Positions 26,540-35,851 are shown, counted from the stretch's first letter. The stretch: 47,397 bases of DNA from an uncultured Gemmatimonadota bacterium (GCA_902825965.1 CADEDA010000004.1:1-47397); one strand, 5' to 3'. The notes: generated by a model from the sequence alone, not told the origin. Program-made: numbers and translations.

Positions 26540-28041
26540 TGATGCGGAACGTGCTGCTGTTCGCCGTCCTGACGCTTGCGGTGACACCACCGACCCGTGA
26601 GCTGCGCGCGCAGGGGGCGCCACCACCGACTCGGCATGACAGCGTGAGTGTGCGCTTCGTCGACTCCGAGCTTCGCGTGGTGATCCAAGCGTTGGCGCAG
26701 TACCTCGAGCATCCACTGATCATCGCGGCGATTCCGGCCGGCAGGGTCACGCTGGAGACACCGGCGCCGGTGCTCAGGAGTGCGGTGCTTCCGTTGCTGC
26801 GGGGCCTGCTCGAGTCGCAGAAGCTGCTGCTCGTGAAGGACTCGGTGGCGCAGTTGTTCCGTGTGGAGCCCATGCCGCAGGCGGCCCCGGCCGCGGTGCC
26901 TGAGGCTGGAGGGGCGACCCCGGACGGTGGCCCGCGCGCGAGCATGCAGCTCTACACCCTGCGGTTGCGGCATGCCCGCGCGGCAGACGTCGCGGCGACC
27001 GTGAACGCCCTCTACGGGCGTGCGAGCGCGATCGGCGAACTCGGCGCGCGGCGGCCACCGTTGGCGGATCAGTTGCAGGCCAACCGCGCTGCCACAACCG
27101 CAGCTCCGGCGAGCGCGGGTGCTGGGCAGCCGCTCACGACCCAGGTCCGGCCGGGTGCGGCGTTCAGCGGCGACGTGGTGATCGTTCCCGACCAGGGCTC
27201 CAACGCCCTGATGGTCCGGGCGAGCGAGCGCGACTTCGGGCTCATCCGGGACGCCGTGCAATCGCTCGACGTGCGCCCGTTGCAGGTCTTAATCGAAGTC
27301 ACCATCGCTGAAGTGCGGAAGGACCGCGGGTTTACGTTCGGCGTGGCGGCCGAGGTGAAGCCAACCGCGATCCCGGGCGCGGGCAACGCGACCATCGCCG
27401 GCACCACGACCGGCGTGGGCCTGGGCGACTTCGCGTTGAGCGTGATGAACGTGGGCGGCGTGGACCTCAACGCGACGCTGCGTGCAGCCGCACAGCGTGG
27501 TGATGTGTCGATCGTGAGCCGCCCCGTCTTGCTGGCCGCGAACAACGAGAACGCCCAGATCCTTGTGGGCAGCCAGCGACCCTTCGTGCAGGTCTCGCGC
27601 TCGCTGCCGACCGACGCGCCCCAGCGGGATCAAGTGGTGCAGTACAAGGACGTGGGGACGCAGCTGCAGGTCCGGCCGACGATCAGCGCGGACGGATACG
27701 TGATGCTGGAGGTGACGCAGGAGGTCAATGCGGTGACCACCGAAACGGCGTTCGATGCGCCGGTGATCTCCACCCGTTCGGTGCAGACGCGGTTGCTGGT
27801 CAAGAACGGCCAGACCGCCGTGCTGGGCGGCTTGGCGGATCGGCAGCGTGACGCGTCGCAGGGCGGGGTGCCGATCCTCTCGTCGATCCCGTTGCTGGGT
27901 GGGCTGTTTGGGCGCGTGAACCGGCGGACGACGGAGACGGAGCTGTTCGTGTTCCTGACTCCGCGGGTGTTGTTCGATGATGCGGATGTGGAGAAGGTGT
28001 CGGAGCCGCTGCGCGTGCGAGCGGCGGAGAAGCCGGAATGA
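26539..28041 (+). CDS. gspD: Type II secretion outer-membrane secretin GspD
   Basis: 500 residues with a Sec leader (RNVLLFAVLTLAVTPPTRELRAQ). The N0 domain is at VSVRFVDSELRVVIQALAQYLEHPLII, then an N-domain at YTLRLRHARAADVAATVNALYG, VIVPDQGSNALMVRASERDF and VLIEVTIAEVRKDRGFTFG. The secretin core signature is VLGGLADRQRDASQGGVPIL...PLLGGLFGR...ELFVFLTPRVL. It is shorter than the 650-residue enterobacterial protein because it has fewer N-domains. It forms the exit pore. The stop overlaps regulator 2 by 4 bases. Confidence 0.95.
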   Translation: MMRNVLLFAVLTLAVTPPTRELRAQGAPPPTRHDSVSVRFVDSELRVVIQALAQYLEHPLIIAAIPAGRVTLETPAPVLRSAVLPLLRGLLESQKLLLVKDSVAQLFRVEPMPQAAPAAVPEAGGATPDGGPRASMQLYTLRLRHARAADVAATVNALYGRASAIGELGARRPPLADQLQANRAATTAAPASAGAGQPLTTQVRPGAAFSGDVVIVPDQGSNALMVRASERDFGLIRDAVQSLDVRPLQVLIEVTIAEVRKDRGFTFGVAAEVKPTAIPGAGNATIAGTTTGVGLGDFALSVMNVGGVDLNATLRAAAQRGDVSIVSRPVLLAANNENAQILVGSQRPFVQVSRSLPTDAPQRDQVVQYKDVGTQLQVRPTISADGYVMLEVTQEVNAVTTETAFDAPVISTRSVQTRLLVKNGQTAVLGGLADRQRDASQGGVPILSSIPLLGGLFGRVNRRTTETELFVFLTPRVLFDDADVEKVSEPLRVRAAEKPE

Positions 28042-29093
28042 CACGTGCACTGGCCGAGCGGGAGCTTGTCGCATGGCTCGTCGGCGACTCAGCGGCGCTG
28101 GCAGATCTCCGCCGTACCATCTGTCGAATCGCCCCGCTCTCCGTTCCAGTTTGGGTTGAAGGCGAGACCGGTGTGGGCAAGGAGCAAGTCGCGCAGGCAC
28201 TGCACGCGGCGAGCGGTCGCGTGGGCCCTTTCGTGAGCGTCAACGTCTGCGCGATCGCGGAGCCGATGTTCGAAGCGGCGTTCTTCGGCCATGTCCGGGG
28301 TGCGTTCACGGGCGCGACATCGGACAGTCCCGGCTACTTCGCGGAAGCAGACAACGGAACGCTCTTCCTCGACGAGGTGAGCGGGCTCAGTCTCTCGAGC
28401 CAAGCCAAGTTGTTGCGCGCGGTGGAGACACTGAGGTTTCGTCCGGTGGGTGCGCGGAAGGACCGCGAGAGCCGATTCCGGATCGTCGCGGCGAGCAATG
28501 AACCGTTCGGGGCGCTGCAGCGCAGCGGTCGATTCCGCAGCGATCTGGGCTTCCGGTTGCGCGGTTCGGTCATGGCGCTGCCTCCCCTGCGAGAGCGCCT
28601 CGACGACATCGCAAGCCTCGCCCAGCACTTCATCGACGCAAGCGGGGTCACGACCTTGCGATCGATCACGCCGGATGCTGTGCGCCTGCTCAGGTGCGAC
28701 CGCTGGCCCGGAAACGTCCGTGAACTGCGGCAACTGATCGCCGTGGCAATGACGTTCTGCCGCGCGGACGTGATCGACGCGGAGGCGATCTTGGAGGCAA
28801 GGCGACTCCTGCCGAGTGGCGAATCTGCACCAACGCGGGTCCTCGACGGGACGCTGCAGCAAGAGCGTGATCATCTCGAAGAACTCTTGGCGGCCCATCG
28901 CTGGGACACCCTGCGGGTCGCAGAGCTGCTTGGCGTCGCGCGGCGAACCGTGTACCGGCGGATGCTTCGACTCGGCATTGAGGTCCCTAGCGGAGCTAGA
29001 CCGCTGTTGAAGCGGTCGTTGACATCTCGTGGACGTCCAATTGACGTCCACGAAGTGTCAAAACCGACCGGTCAGGTTCTTAGGGTGTTGTAG
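28038..29093 (+). CDS. Sigma-54-dependent AAA+ activator with intact GAFTGA (regulator 2)
   Basis: 351 residues. The AAA+ domain starts almost at the N-terminus: Walker A GETGVGKE (42-49, Glu where Ser/Thr is usual after Lys), GAFTGA (88-93), Walker B GTLFLDEV (D112, E113) and arginine-rich FRSDLGFRL. The C-terminal Fis helix-turn-helix is RVAELLGVARRTVYRRMLRLGI. No sensor domain is present. The start overlaps gspD's stop by 4 bases, so it is made with the secretion machine. Its 3' end carries strong palindromes upstream of a -24/-12 element for the RHS gene, so it is the likely activator of that gene. Confidence 0.9.
   Translation: MTRALAERELVAWLVGDSAALADLRRTICRIAPLSVPVWVEGETGVGKEQVAQALHAASGRVGPFVSVNVCAIAEPMFEAAFFGHVRGAFTGATSDSPGYFAEADNGTLFLDEVSGLSLSSQAKLLRAVETLRFRPVGARKDRESRFRIVAASNEPFGALQRSGRFRSDLGFRLRGSVMALPPLRERLDDIASLAQHFIDASGVTTLRSITPDAVRLLRCDRWPGNVRELRQLIAVAMTFCRADVIDAEAILEARRLLPSGESAPTRVLDGTLQQERDHLEELLAAHRWDTLRVAELLGVARRTVYRRMLRLGIEVPSGARPLLKRSLTSRGRPIDVHEVSKPTGQVLRVL
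28999..29061. promoter_or_regulatory. Palindromic enhancer-like array inside the 3' end of regulator 2
   Basis: Two inverted repeats lie side by side. GACCGCT (28999-29005) pairs with AGCGGTC (29011-29017). TCGTGGACGTC (29027-29037) pairs perfectly with GACGTCCACGA (29043-29053) around CAATT, and outer TTGACA (29019-29024) pairs with TGTCAA (29056-29061). A weaker GACCGGTC dyad follows near 29067. The array lies about 60-120 bases upstream of a -24/-12 element, the usual enhancer position for sigma-54 activators. Confidence 0.7.
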
Positions 29094-29121
29094 CATCGGC
29101 ACTTAGAAGAAGTGGGGGGTG

Positions 29122-29135
29122 GGCACACTCGATGC
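29122..29135 (+). promoter_or_regulatory. Sigma-54 (-24/-12) promoter element before the RHS gene
   Basis: GGCACACTCGATGC has GG-N10-GC spacing with GGCAC at -24 and ATGC at -12 (consensus TTGC). Transcription would start near 29147. That position excludes the far-upstream GTG 29119 as start of the RHS gene and fits TTG 29191 or ATG 29227. Confidence 0.6.
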
Positions 29136-29190
29136 TATGAGGGAAGCGGAAGTCGACCCCCATCGTCAACGAGAGATTCCGGAGGTTCCC

Positions 29191-32100
29191 TTGGTTTCGG
29201 CCCGCTCCTTCTCCGCGCCCACAGTGATGCGTGCTCTCAGGCGCTTGGGTCTCTGGACCGTGCTTGTCACGCTGCTGCAGGCGACGCTGCCCGGGACCAG
29301 CAACGCGCAGTTCTGCGCGGACAACGATCCGTGTCCCACGAATCAGGCCCCAGTGGTGAGTCTCGTTGGGGATGCGACGACAGCGCAAGCGAGCTACACC
29401 TTCGCGGTGTTTGCCAGTGACGACGGGATGCTCGCACCGGCGAGCCTTCAGCTCTGGTTGAACGGGGCACTTCAGACCTCATGGGGACAATCCCCCCTCT
29501 CATCGCCGTGGACCACACACTCCACGCCCGGCCAAGTGACACTATCCGCAGGCACGAACACGCTCATCGTTCAGATGTGTGAGACGCGCTCGTCGCCGCT
29601 GTGTGGAGCGGACACACTTGTTGTGACGTATGCGCCCCCGCCCACCCCTCCCGCCACGGCAGCTCCGGTGCTCTCGCTTGCGCAGCGGAATGACGGTCGC
29701 CTGTTGGACGGGTGTGCGACTTGCTCGACGATGACGGCAAGCTATGCCACCCCGGAGTTCTACCTCAACGGCTCTCCCCGGAGCGTGGTCGTCCGGTACT
29801 CCTCCGAGCAGGCAAATCCGGTCGGCTATGTAGAAGTGGACGCGCACGTATGGGCGCAGACCGCCCCTACGCGGCTCGGCATTCGCTTGGAGCGCAATGG
29901 ATCGCCCCTCACGCTCGCGAACGGTGGGACCGAGAGTTTCGTCGTCGGGGGTCTCGGAACCTATCGGCTCGCGGCCTGGTTTGACGCGTGGAACCTTCCG
30001 AGCGACTCCATTGACGTGAGCGTCATCGTCACTGCGTACTACGGCCCCGCCGGCGCGCCGACAGACATCAAGTCAGACACACTCGACCCCGTGCGAGTGC
30101 TCGTTCACAACGCACGCCTGAGTCCGTACGGTCGCGGATGGACGGTCGCTGGCGATGCGCGTCTGCACAAACAGCACAATGGAAACCTCGTCGTGAGCGA
30201 CGGGGCCGGCAGCATGGAGTACCACCAGCTGGCGGGCTGCGGCGGGTCGCCGTGGACCTGCTCCTACACGCAACCTGCCGGCACCGTGGCGACCATCGCC
30301 CGCGTCTTGGTGCCGACGGGGCTACTCAATCCGCCCGACACTGTTTGGGTACGCGACAACAAAGACGGCTCACACACGTACTGGACGAACGTCGGGCTGT
30401 TGGATAGCCTGGTCGACGCGTACGGGAACACCACGACGTTCGAGCGGATGACCTCAGGTGACGTGAACCGACTCTATCGCATAAAGTTGGCAACCGCCGT
30501 TGGTGCGACCGCAATCACGAAGTACGTCACATTTGGCTATGACGGTGATGGCAAGCTGAGCTCGATCACCCTGCCCGATGGTCGCGCCTCGACGTTCAGC
30601 GTCACCAGCGGTTCAGGCGGGACGCTCAACGCAGTGGTCGATCCAGATGGGGTCACGGCACTGAGCGCAACCTACTCGTTCGGTTTCATGATGACGGTCG
30701 CCGGCCGCAACGCGAAGCCAGACTCGCTGACCTACGATGGCCACTGGCAGTTGTTCACGCGCCGCGGTCCGGTGGTCGCGATCGAGGGAGGAACCAGCCG
30801 CGATTCACTCGCCATCTACTCACTGCGTTCGCGCCTCTTGTCCAACAATGCGACCAGCGCGACGGGTTCGCCGATGGCAAACGCGACGCTCGCCGACAGC
30901 GCCATGATGCGACTGAGTGGGCGCAACGGCACATCAACGGAGCTCTGGAGTGCGGTTGGCGGCGGTGCGCGGCTCGTGCGTTCGAAGACCTCGGCCGGGA
31001 AGGTTGAGGAAGCACGCACCACGTTCGATGCGGCCCATCTCCCGGTGCTCACGAGTACGACGGGCCAGGCCGGACAGAGCCTTGAATGGTCGGGGGGTCG
31101 CTTGGTCAAGACCGCGGACGTGGCGACGGGCCTCAGCACGTCGTACCACTACGACGGCAGTGGTCGCATCGACTCGATAACGGTGAACGGTGTACGGATG
31201 GTGCGGCACTTCTACACGGGTTCGTCCTACGCCCCGGATAGCAGTCGATCCGACACGGCAAACGTGATTCGCTACACTCATGATGCTCGCGGACGTCTGC
31301 TCACCGTCAAGGACGCAAACAATGTGACGGTCACGCACACCTACGAGACGACGCACGGGAATCTGGCGTCCTCGGTGCGCTCCGGGACCGGCGTCCCGAC
31401 CACTAGCGCCGCGTTCACGTACGACGCGAGTGGCAGCGCAATCACGACGACCGACCCGCTCGGGCGAGTGTTCACCAACACGTACAACAATGTGGGACGC
31501 GTCACGCAGGAGCAGGGACCGCTATCGACGTCGACGACGCGATCCTACAACGACGCAACGGGTACGTACGGGCTCACGGATCCCAAGGGACAGCAGTATA
31601 CGACGCACGTAAATGCCGCCGGTCTCGCCACGTCACAGGTCGATCCCACCGGTGCTCGCGACAGCGTCACCTATGATGCAGACGGACGCATCGCTGTGTC
31701 GCGTAGTCGACGCGGAGATGAGGTACGCTTTACGTACGATGGCTTCGGTCGCGTTATCACGCGAACCCACAAGATCTCCGGCCAGACCACTCCGGATACA
31801 ACCAGTTTCGCCTACGATTCGCTTGGGAGATGGGTCGCCGCACGCAACGCGGAGAGTATCGACACGCTGACAGTCGATGCGGGTGGACGCGCGTCGCAGG
31901 CCGTCAGTCGCCGTGGCGCGGTGCGCCTCAACGTAGACTACGGTTACACGGCGGGGACGCTGTCCAGTCGGATCGTCGTCGGCGGAACGCCCAGCAGCGG
32001 CTCGGCCTGGTCCGACACACTTGGCCTGGCGTACGACGTCCAGCGCAATGCAAACGTGTTCCGTGACTTCGGCGGGAAGGACACCAAGTCCCTGCTCGAC

Positions 32101-33813
32101 AAGTCAGGACGTCTCGTGACCGACACATTCCCGACGAGCTCGGTCGCGGCTAGCAAGGTGCGGCGCTCGACCAGCTACTCCGCGACCGGCGACGTCATTG
32201 CGCAGACGTTCACCAGCAGCGGCGACTACCTGCTCTCGCGCACCTATGGCGACCACGATGCCCTCGGGCGGATCGGTTCGATCTCACGACAGAACGCGCC
32301 CGCGCCAATCGTGCGGCTCCACGAATACGACGCCTTGGGGCGCTTGGTCACGTATCAGGACAAGCAGACGTACGATTCCGTGTACTACTTCCAGACGCCG
32401 TGGGACCCGTACGGCGACTGTCCCGGCTGCTTCATCCTGGACTCCACGGTGACGACCGTGACGAATGTGCTCCGGTCGGCGACGTACGTGTATGACAGCG
32501 TCCACAATCGTCGTGATCTGAACTCAACCATCGCCACAGGCAACCGGGTCACGGCGATGGACAGCTGGGGAATCGCCTACGACGCGGCAGGCCACATCAG
32601 CCAGCGATGGAAAGGGGCTGATACGCTTACCTACACGTGGAACGGCTTGGGTCAGCTGATTCAGGTGGTCGCACCGGGGGGTGCGACAACAACGTATGGC
32701 TACGATGGGTTCGGGCGTCGCGTGCGCAAGACCGTGAATGGGGACACGACACGCTATCTCCTGGATGGCGATCGGGTCATGGCGGAGACCGACGGCGTGG
32801 GAGCCGTGCGTGCACTCTACTCGTACTTCCCCGGTGTGGACCGGCCGCACGCGATGCTGCGCAACAACAAGCGGTACTATTTCGCGCAGGACGTGCAGGG
32901 CAACATCATCGGCCTCATGGACTCCGTCGGTCACGTGGCACAGACCTACAACTACACGCCGTACGGGGAAGCGGTGGACGACATGGGGGAATCGGTCGTC
33001 AATCCGTATCGCTACAAAGGGCGGGAGTGGGATGCAGAGGCGCGGCTGTACTACATGCGGGCGCGGTACTACGATCCGATGCTGGGACGGTTTCTCTCGG
33101 AGGATCCGATCGGGCTGGCAGGGGGGATCAATCCGGCCATGTTTGTGGACGGGGATCCGGTGAACTTGTACGATCCCGACGGCCTCACGCCGTGTCCACG
33201 CGTGAATACGACCTGTCCGTGGGGGCTTCCCGCAGCCGTGTCGTCAGTTGCGCCGCGACGGACACTCAACCAGCATATCTTTCTCCTTGGTGCTTCGCGC
33301 CCAGGATTCACATCCTTCCTCGGAAACGATGCGCACACTGAGGACCACTTCAGGTTGTCTGGTCCCCCAGGGCTACTCGAGTCGCTCAGCGCTGACTGCA
33401 AGGATGCGCTAAAGAGCGTGCTCGTCAGTATGGCGTTCGATGCGATCGGGTTCGGTGCACTCAAGCGGATTTGGTCGACACTACCTGACGTTCTGGCCAC
33501 CACTTACCGAGGCCTGGATAAGAAGTTGCTAGAATTCGGCAAAGCGGCGGTGCAGTCGAAGGGAGTGTTTTTGCCACGAGTCAATAAGGCCACGCGGCTC
33601 GGATTCGACCATGATCTTGCTGCCATCGTTCGGTGGGGCGAGGATGTCGCGGGGGCGGGAATGCCCCCCGCAACCTTTCAGGGATCTGAAGCCATGCTGT
33701 CGGGCGGCGACCTTGGCATGGCGGTGGCTTCGCTAGCACTTGGTTTCATTCCTGGCGGAAACAGTGTAGTAGCCCTTGGGGAAGCCTTGTATGAATGTGG
33801 GCTCCGTAGCTAG
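29191..33813 (+). CDS. Secreted RHS/YD-repeat protein (polymorphic-toxin-like)
   Basis: About 1540 residues from TTG 29191, which has GGAGG five bases upstream; ATG 29227 is the alternative and both keep the Sec leader (LGLWTVLVTLLQATLPGTSNAQ). An N-terminal Cys-rich/Ig-like part (NQAPVVSLVGD..., GCATCSTM) leads to many YD repeats (YGNTTTF, YDGSGRIDSI, YDADGRIAVSR, YDGFGRVITR). The RHS core end is RYYDPMLGRFLSEDPIGLAGGINPAMFVDGDPVNLYDPDGL. Beyond it, about 210 residues form an unrecognised tail with no familiar nuclease or deaminase motif, and its DNA is less GC-rich than the core. RHS shells enclose C-terminal toxins. There is no PAAR or VgrG partner, and the gene follows the T2SS operon, so export by Sec then T2SS is inferred. 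A small membrane protein follows as immunity candidate. Confidence 0.88.
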   Translation: MVSARSFSAPTVMRALRRLGLWTVLVTLLQATLPGTSNAQFCADNDPCPTNQAPVVSLVGDATTAQASYTFAVFASDDGMLAPASLQLWLNGALQTSWGQSPLSSPWTTHSTPGQVTLSAGTNTLIVQMCETRSSPLCGADTLVVTYAPPPTPPATAAPVLSLAQRNDGRLLDGCATCSTMTASYATPEFYLNGSPRSVVVRYSSEQANPVGYVEVDAHVWAQTAPTRLGIRLERNGSPLTLANGGTESFVVGGLGTYRLAAWFDAWNLPSDSIDVSVIVTAYYGPAGAPTDIKSDTLDPVRVLVHNARLSPYGRGWTVAGDARLHKQHNGNLVVSDGAGSMEYHQLAGCGGSPWTCSYTQPAGTVATIARVLVPTGLLNPPDTVWVRDNKDGSHTYWTNVGLLDSLVDAYGNTTTFERMTSGDVNRLYRIKLATAVGATAITKYVTFGYDGDGKLSSITLPDGRASTFSVTSGSGGTLNAVVDPDGVTALSATYSFGFMMTVAGRNAKPDSLTYDGHWQLFTRRGPVVAIEGGTSRDSLAIYSLRSRLLSNNATSATGSPMANATLADSAMMRLSGRNGTSTELWSAVGGGARLVRSKTSAGKVEEARTTFDAAHLPVLTSTTGQAGQSLEWSGGRLVKTADVATGLSTSYHYDGSGRIDSITVNGVRMVRHFYTGSSYAPDSSRSDTANVIRYTHDARGRLLTVKDANNVTVTHTYETTHGNLASSVRSGTGVPTTSAAFTYDASGSAITTTDPLGRVFTNTYNNVGRVTQEQGPLSTSTTRSYNDATGTYGLTDPKGQQYTTHVNAAGLATSQVDPTGARDSVTYDADGRIAVSRSRRGDEVRFTYDGFGRVITRTHKISGQTTPDTTSFAYDSLGRWVAARNAESIDTLTVDAGGRASQAVSRRGAVRLNVDYGYTAGTLSSRIVVGGTPSSGSAWSDTLGLAYDVQRNANVFRDFGGKDTKSLLDKSGRLVTDTFPTSSVAASKVRRSTSYSATGDVIAQTFTSSGDYLLSRTYGDHDALGRIGSISRQNAPAPIVRLHEYDALGRLVTYQDKQTYDSVYYFQTPWDPYGDCPGCFILDSTVTTVTNVLRSATYVYDSVHNRRDLNSTIATGNRVTAMDSWGIAYDAAGHISQRWKGADTLTYTWNGLGQLIQVVAPGGATTTYGYDGFGRRVRKTVNGDTTRYLLDGDRVMAETDGVGAVRALYSYFPGVDRPHAMLRNNKRYYFAQDVQGNIIGLMDSVGHVAQTYNYTPYGEAVDDMGESVVNPYRYKGREWDAEARLYYMRARYYDPMLGRFLSEDPIGLAGGINPAMFVDGDPVNLYDPDGLTPCPRVNTTCPWGLPAAVSSVAPRRTLNQHIFLLGASRPGFTSFLGNDAHTEDHFRLSGPPGLLESLSADCKDALKSVLVSMAFDAIGFGALKRIWSTLPDVLATTYRGLDKKLLEFGKAAVQSKGVFLPRVNKATRLGFDHDLAAIVRWGEDVAGAGMPPATFQGSEAMLSGGDLGMAVASLALGFIPGGNSVVALGEALYECGLRS

Positions 33814-34088
33814 CTCACGACAGAACGCCGTTGTGACATCGCCGAACCAGTATGCGTTGACAGCGAGGTCTCATGCTGGAATCTCGAAGGTACGACGCCC
33901 ATGATCATCGTGAGTCCGCGACCGCACCTTGCTGCTGCTCGACCCGCAGGTTTAGAGCGCCAGATGGGAGAGCGCCGTGTGGATCGGTGTGAGGGGGGCG
34001 AATTGGCACTGCTGTTCGTCCGCGGTCTCCAAACCCGGGCCGCTCGGTGCCTCAAACAACGCCGAAAGCGGTCAACCCCGTGAACGCT
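33814..34088. other. Spacer between RHS gene and small membrane protein, nothing recognised
   Basis: 275 bases with a short open frame starting at 33901 that has no ribosome binding site or recognisable motif. It could be a decayed tail or immunity gene. Confidence 0.4.
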
Positions 34089-34499
34089 ATGAGACAGGGC
34101 GACATTAAGTGGGCAGTACGCCGAACGCTCGGCTTCTTCGTGTTCGTGGCGCTAATCAGCAGCCTCGCTGAGGTGCTGAGCCGCGGTGCGGTATCTCAGA
34201 AGTTCAAGCTGCCGCTTCCACTGATCCTGCTCTACTACGGCGCCTCTGCACTGTTCGCGGGACTCTTGATCGGTCTGCTACGCGACCAGCTGTGGCGGAA
34301 GCTCGTTCGGGCATCCATCGGCGTCCTCACCACCGCGATGCTCCTTCTGCTCTTCATTCTTTCGCGAATGAGCGCGGATGGGGTTCGGCCCTCCTTCATG
34401 GGGTACACTTTGATCGCGGCAGTGGCGCTCGTACTTGGAACTGTCGCGGGGCTACAGTTCGAAGCGCCAGCGTCGAGGGAGACGAGAAAGGAAGGGTGA
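34089..34499 (+). CDS. Small four-helix membrane protein (candidate RHS immunity protein)
   Basis: 136 residues from ATG 34089. Four hydrophobic segments: FFVFVALISSLAEVL, LPLILLYYGASALFAGLLIGLL, ASIGVLTTAMLLLLFIL and YTLIAAVALVLGTVAGLQF. I recognise no family. Its place about 275 bases after the RHS tail is where immunity genes of polymorphic toxins lie. A membrane location would suit a tail that acts on the inner membrane from the periplasm. Function is an inference from position only. Confidence 0.6.
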   Translation: MRQGDIKWAVRRTLGFFVFVALISSLAEVLSRGAVSQKFKLPLPLILLYYGASALFAGLLIGLLRDQLWRKLVRASIGVLTTAMLLLLFILSRMSADGVRPSFMGYTLIAAVALVLGTVAGLQFEAPASRETRKEG

Positions 34500-34662
34500 A
34501 CGAAGCAGCCTTCGCCTCCATAGACGGTGAGCTTCGCGACTGCCGCTGCGCCTGTCACTTAGAATCGAGTGGACCGCGATCGCTAGGGCGTGGTCCCCCG
34601 AACTGAGTTCCCATCCTTTGGTGAAGACTGCTAGTGAGGGTCCCCCCGTCCGCACTCCAGTT

Positions 34663-35504
34663 CTATGCTGACAACTGAGCGGGTGGTGTAGTGAAGGTCT
34701 GGGCGAACTCGAACGGGGTCAAGGGGTGGCAGGCTTCGTGCGGCCGGGCGGTGTTGAAGTCGCGGCGGTACCGCTCGACGTGAAACTGCGCGTCGAGTAG
34801 CGACCGGAACCAGTGTTGATTGAGGCATTCATCGCGGAACTTCCCGTTGAAGCTCTCGACATCGCGTTCTGCACCGGCTTCCCGGGTTGAATGAACTGCA
34901 ACGCGATCCCGCGATCCGCGGCCCACGCATCAAACGCGCGACTGCGAAACTCACTGCCGTTATCGAGCGACAACCGGGTGGGTTGATCGCGCCCGGTGAT
35001 CACCGCCTCGAGGGCGGCAATCACGGCGGTGCTCGGCAAGCTGTACGCCACGGTGATCGCCAAGCACTCGCGGGTGCAACTGTCAATGAGCGTGAGACAC
35101 CGAAAGCGCCGGCCGCTGCGCAGTTGATCGCTCACGAAGTCGAGACTCCAGGTCTCAGTCGGTCCTGTCGCGATCGGCCGCGGCACGCGCGGCACGGCGA
35201 GTCGTTTCCGCTCGCGCCGGCGTACCGCGAGGCCTTCGAGGCGATAGAGCCGCACGACGCGCTTGTAGTTCACGAGCCAGCCAGCGCGCTGCAGTCGCCA
35301 GTGTAAGCGAGGCACGCCCCACCGCGGATGCTCGGCCGCGAGCGTCACGAGCTTCTCGCGCAGCGGCGCGTCGAGGACCGGCCGCTGCGGCACGAAGCGC
35401 ACCACCGAGCGTTCGAAGCCCAGCGCCCGGCAGGCGTATCGCTCGCTGATCGGATACCGCGCCTGAACCGCCGTGACCACCGCCCGGCGCTCGCCGGTGG
35501 TCAT
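34663..35504 (-). pseudogene. IS3-family transposase OrfB, frameshifted
   Basis: The rve-type catalytic domain is split. The first part has a typical HTH_21-like YPISERYACRALGFERS, GVPRLHWRLQRAG, and the first two catalytic Asp in TETWSLDFVSD and TRLSLDNGSEF. After FIQPGKPVQNA the frame shifts by one base near 34862, and the expected continuation VESFNGKFRDECLNQHWF with the catalytic Glu lies in another frame, ending at TAG 34663-34665. A single T seems lost (GCG-AT for GCG-TAT). The shift separates the D-D from the E, so the protein is inactive unless it is a sequencing error. Confidence 0.85.
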
Positions 35505-35767
35505 GATCCTTTTCCCAGCACGTCCTTCAGGATCTGGAGATTCAGCGCCTGGTCGGCGACGAGACGCTTGAGGCGCGCGTTCTCGTCTTCGAGGGCCTTC
35601 AGTCGCTTCGCGTCGCTCACCTGCAAATCGCCGTAGCGCTTCTTCCATGCGTAGAACGTCTGGCGGGAGACGTTATGACGCCGCATCAGCTCGGCGGGAG
35701 CCGCACCGGCGGCATGCTCCTGCAGAATCGCGATGATCTGCTCGGTCGAAAACCGGGACTTCCTCAT
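35501..35767 (-). CDS. IS3-family transposase OrfA
   Basis: 88 residues: helix-turn-helix RFSTEQIIAILQEHAAGAAPAELMRRHNVSRQTFYAWKKRYG followed by a leucine-zipper helix (LKALEDENARLKRLVADQALNLQIL). The end DVLGKGS lies on a slippery A-AAA-G run near 35512, allowing a -1 shift into orfB as is usual in this family; orfB's own ATG (35504) also overlaps the orfA stop. Confidence 0.92.
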   Translation of the reverse strand: MRKSRFSTEQIIAILQEHAAGAAPAELMRRHNVSRQTFYAWKKRYGDLQVSDAKRLKALEDENARLKRLVADQALNLQILKDVLGKGS

Positions 35768-35851
35768 CTAAGCTCCTTGGTCGCCTCGAAGACGACCGAT
35801 GGGGCTCAGGAGTCAAGCATCAACTGGAGGGAGTGGCGGGGGGACCCTCAC

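Larger units (their letters stand above)
34635..35850 (-). mobile_element. IS3-family insertion sequence, 1216 bp
   Basis: Bounded by inverted repeats TGAGGGTCCCCCCG (34635-34648) and its exact complement (35837-35850); similarity of the ends extends further inward with gaps (CTCCAGTT..ATGCT). It holds orfA and a frameshifted orfB on the minus strand. Flanks read CTAG on the left and CCAG on the right, so a 4-base target duplication is at best imperfect. The RHS homology seen on the right side is not seen on the left, so DNA beside the element was lost or rearranged. Confidence 0.9.

Noticed and set aside
29119-29190. GTG 29119 as start of the RHS gene
   Set aside because: It precedes the predicted transcription start near 29147 and adds a polar leader before the signal peptide. 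TTG 29191 has a GGAGG at good spacing and ATG 29227 opens the signal peptide.
29191-33813. RHS protein as T6SS effector
   Set aside because: It has a Sec leader and no PAAR, and no VgrG or Tss gene is in the window.
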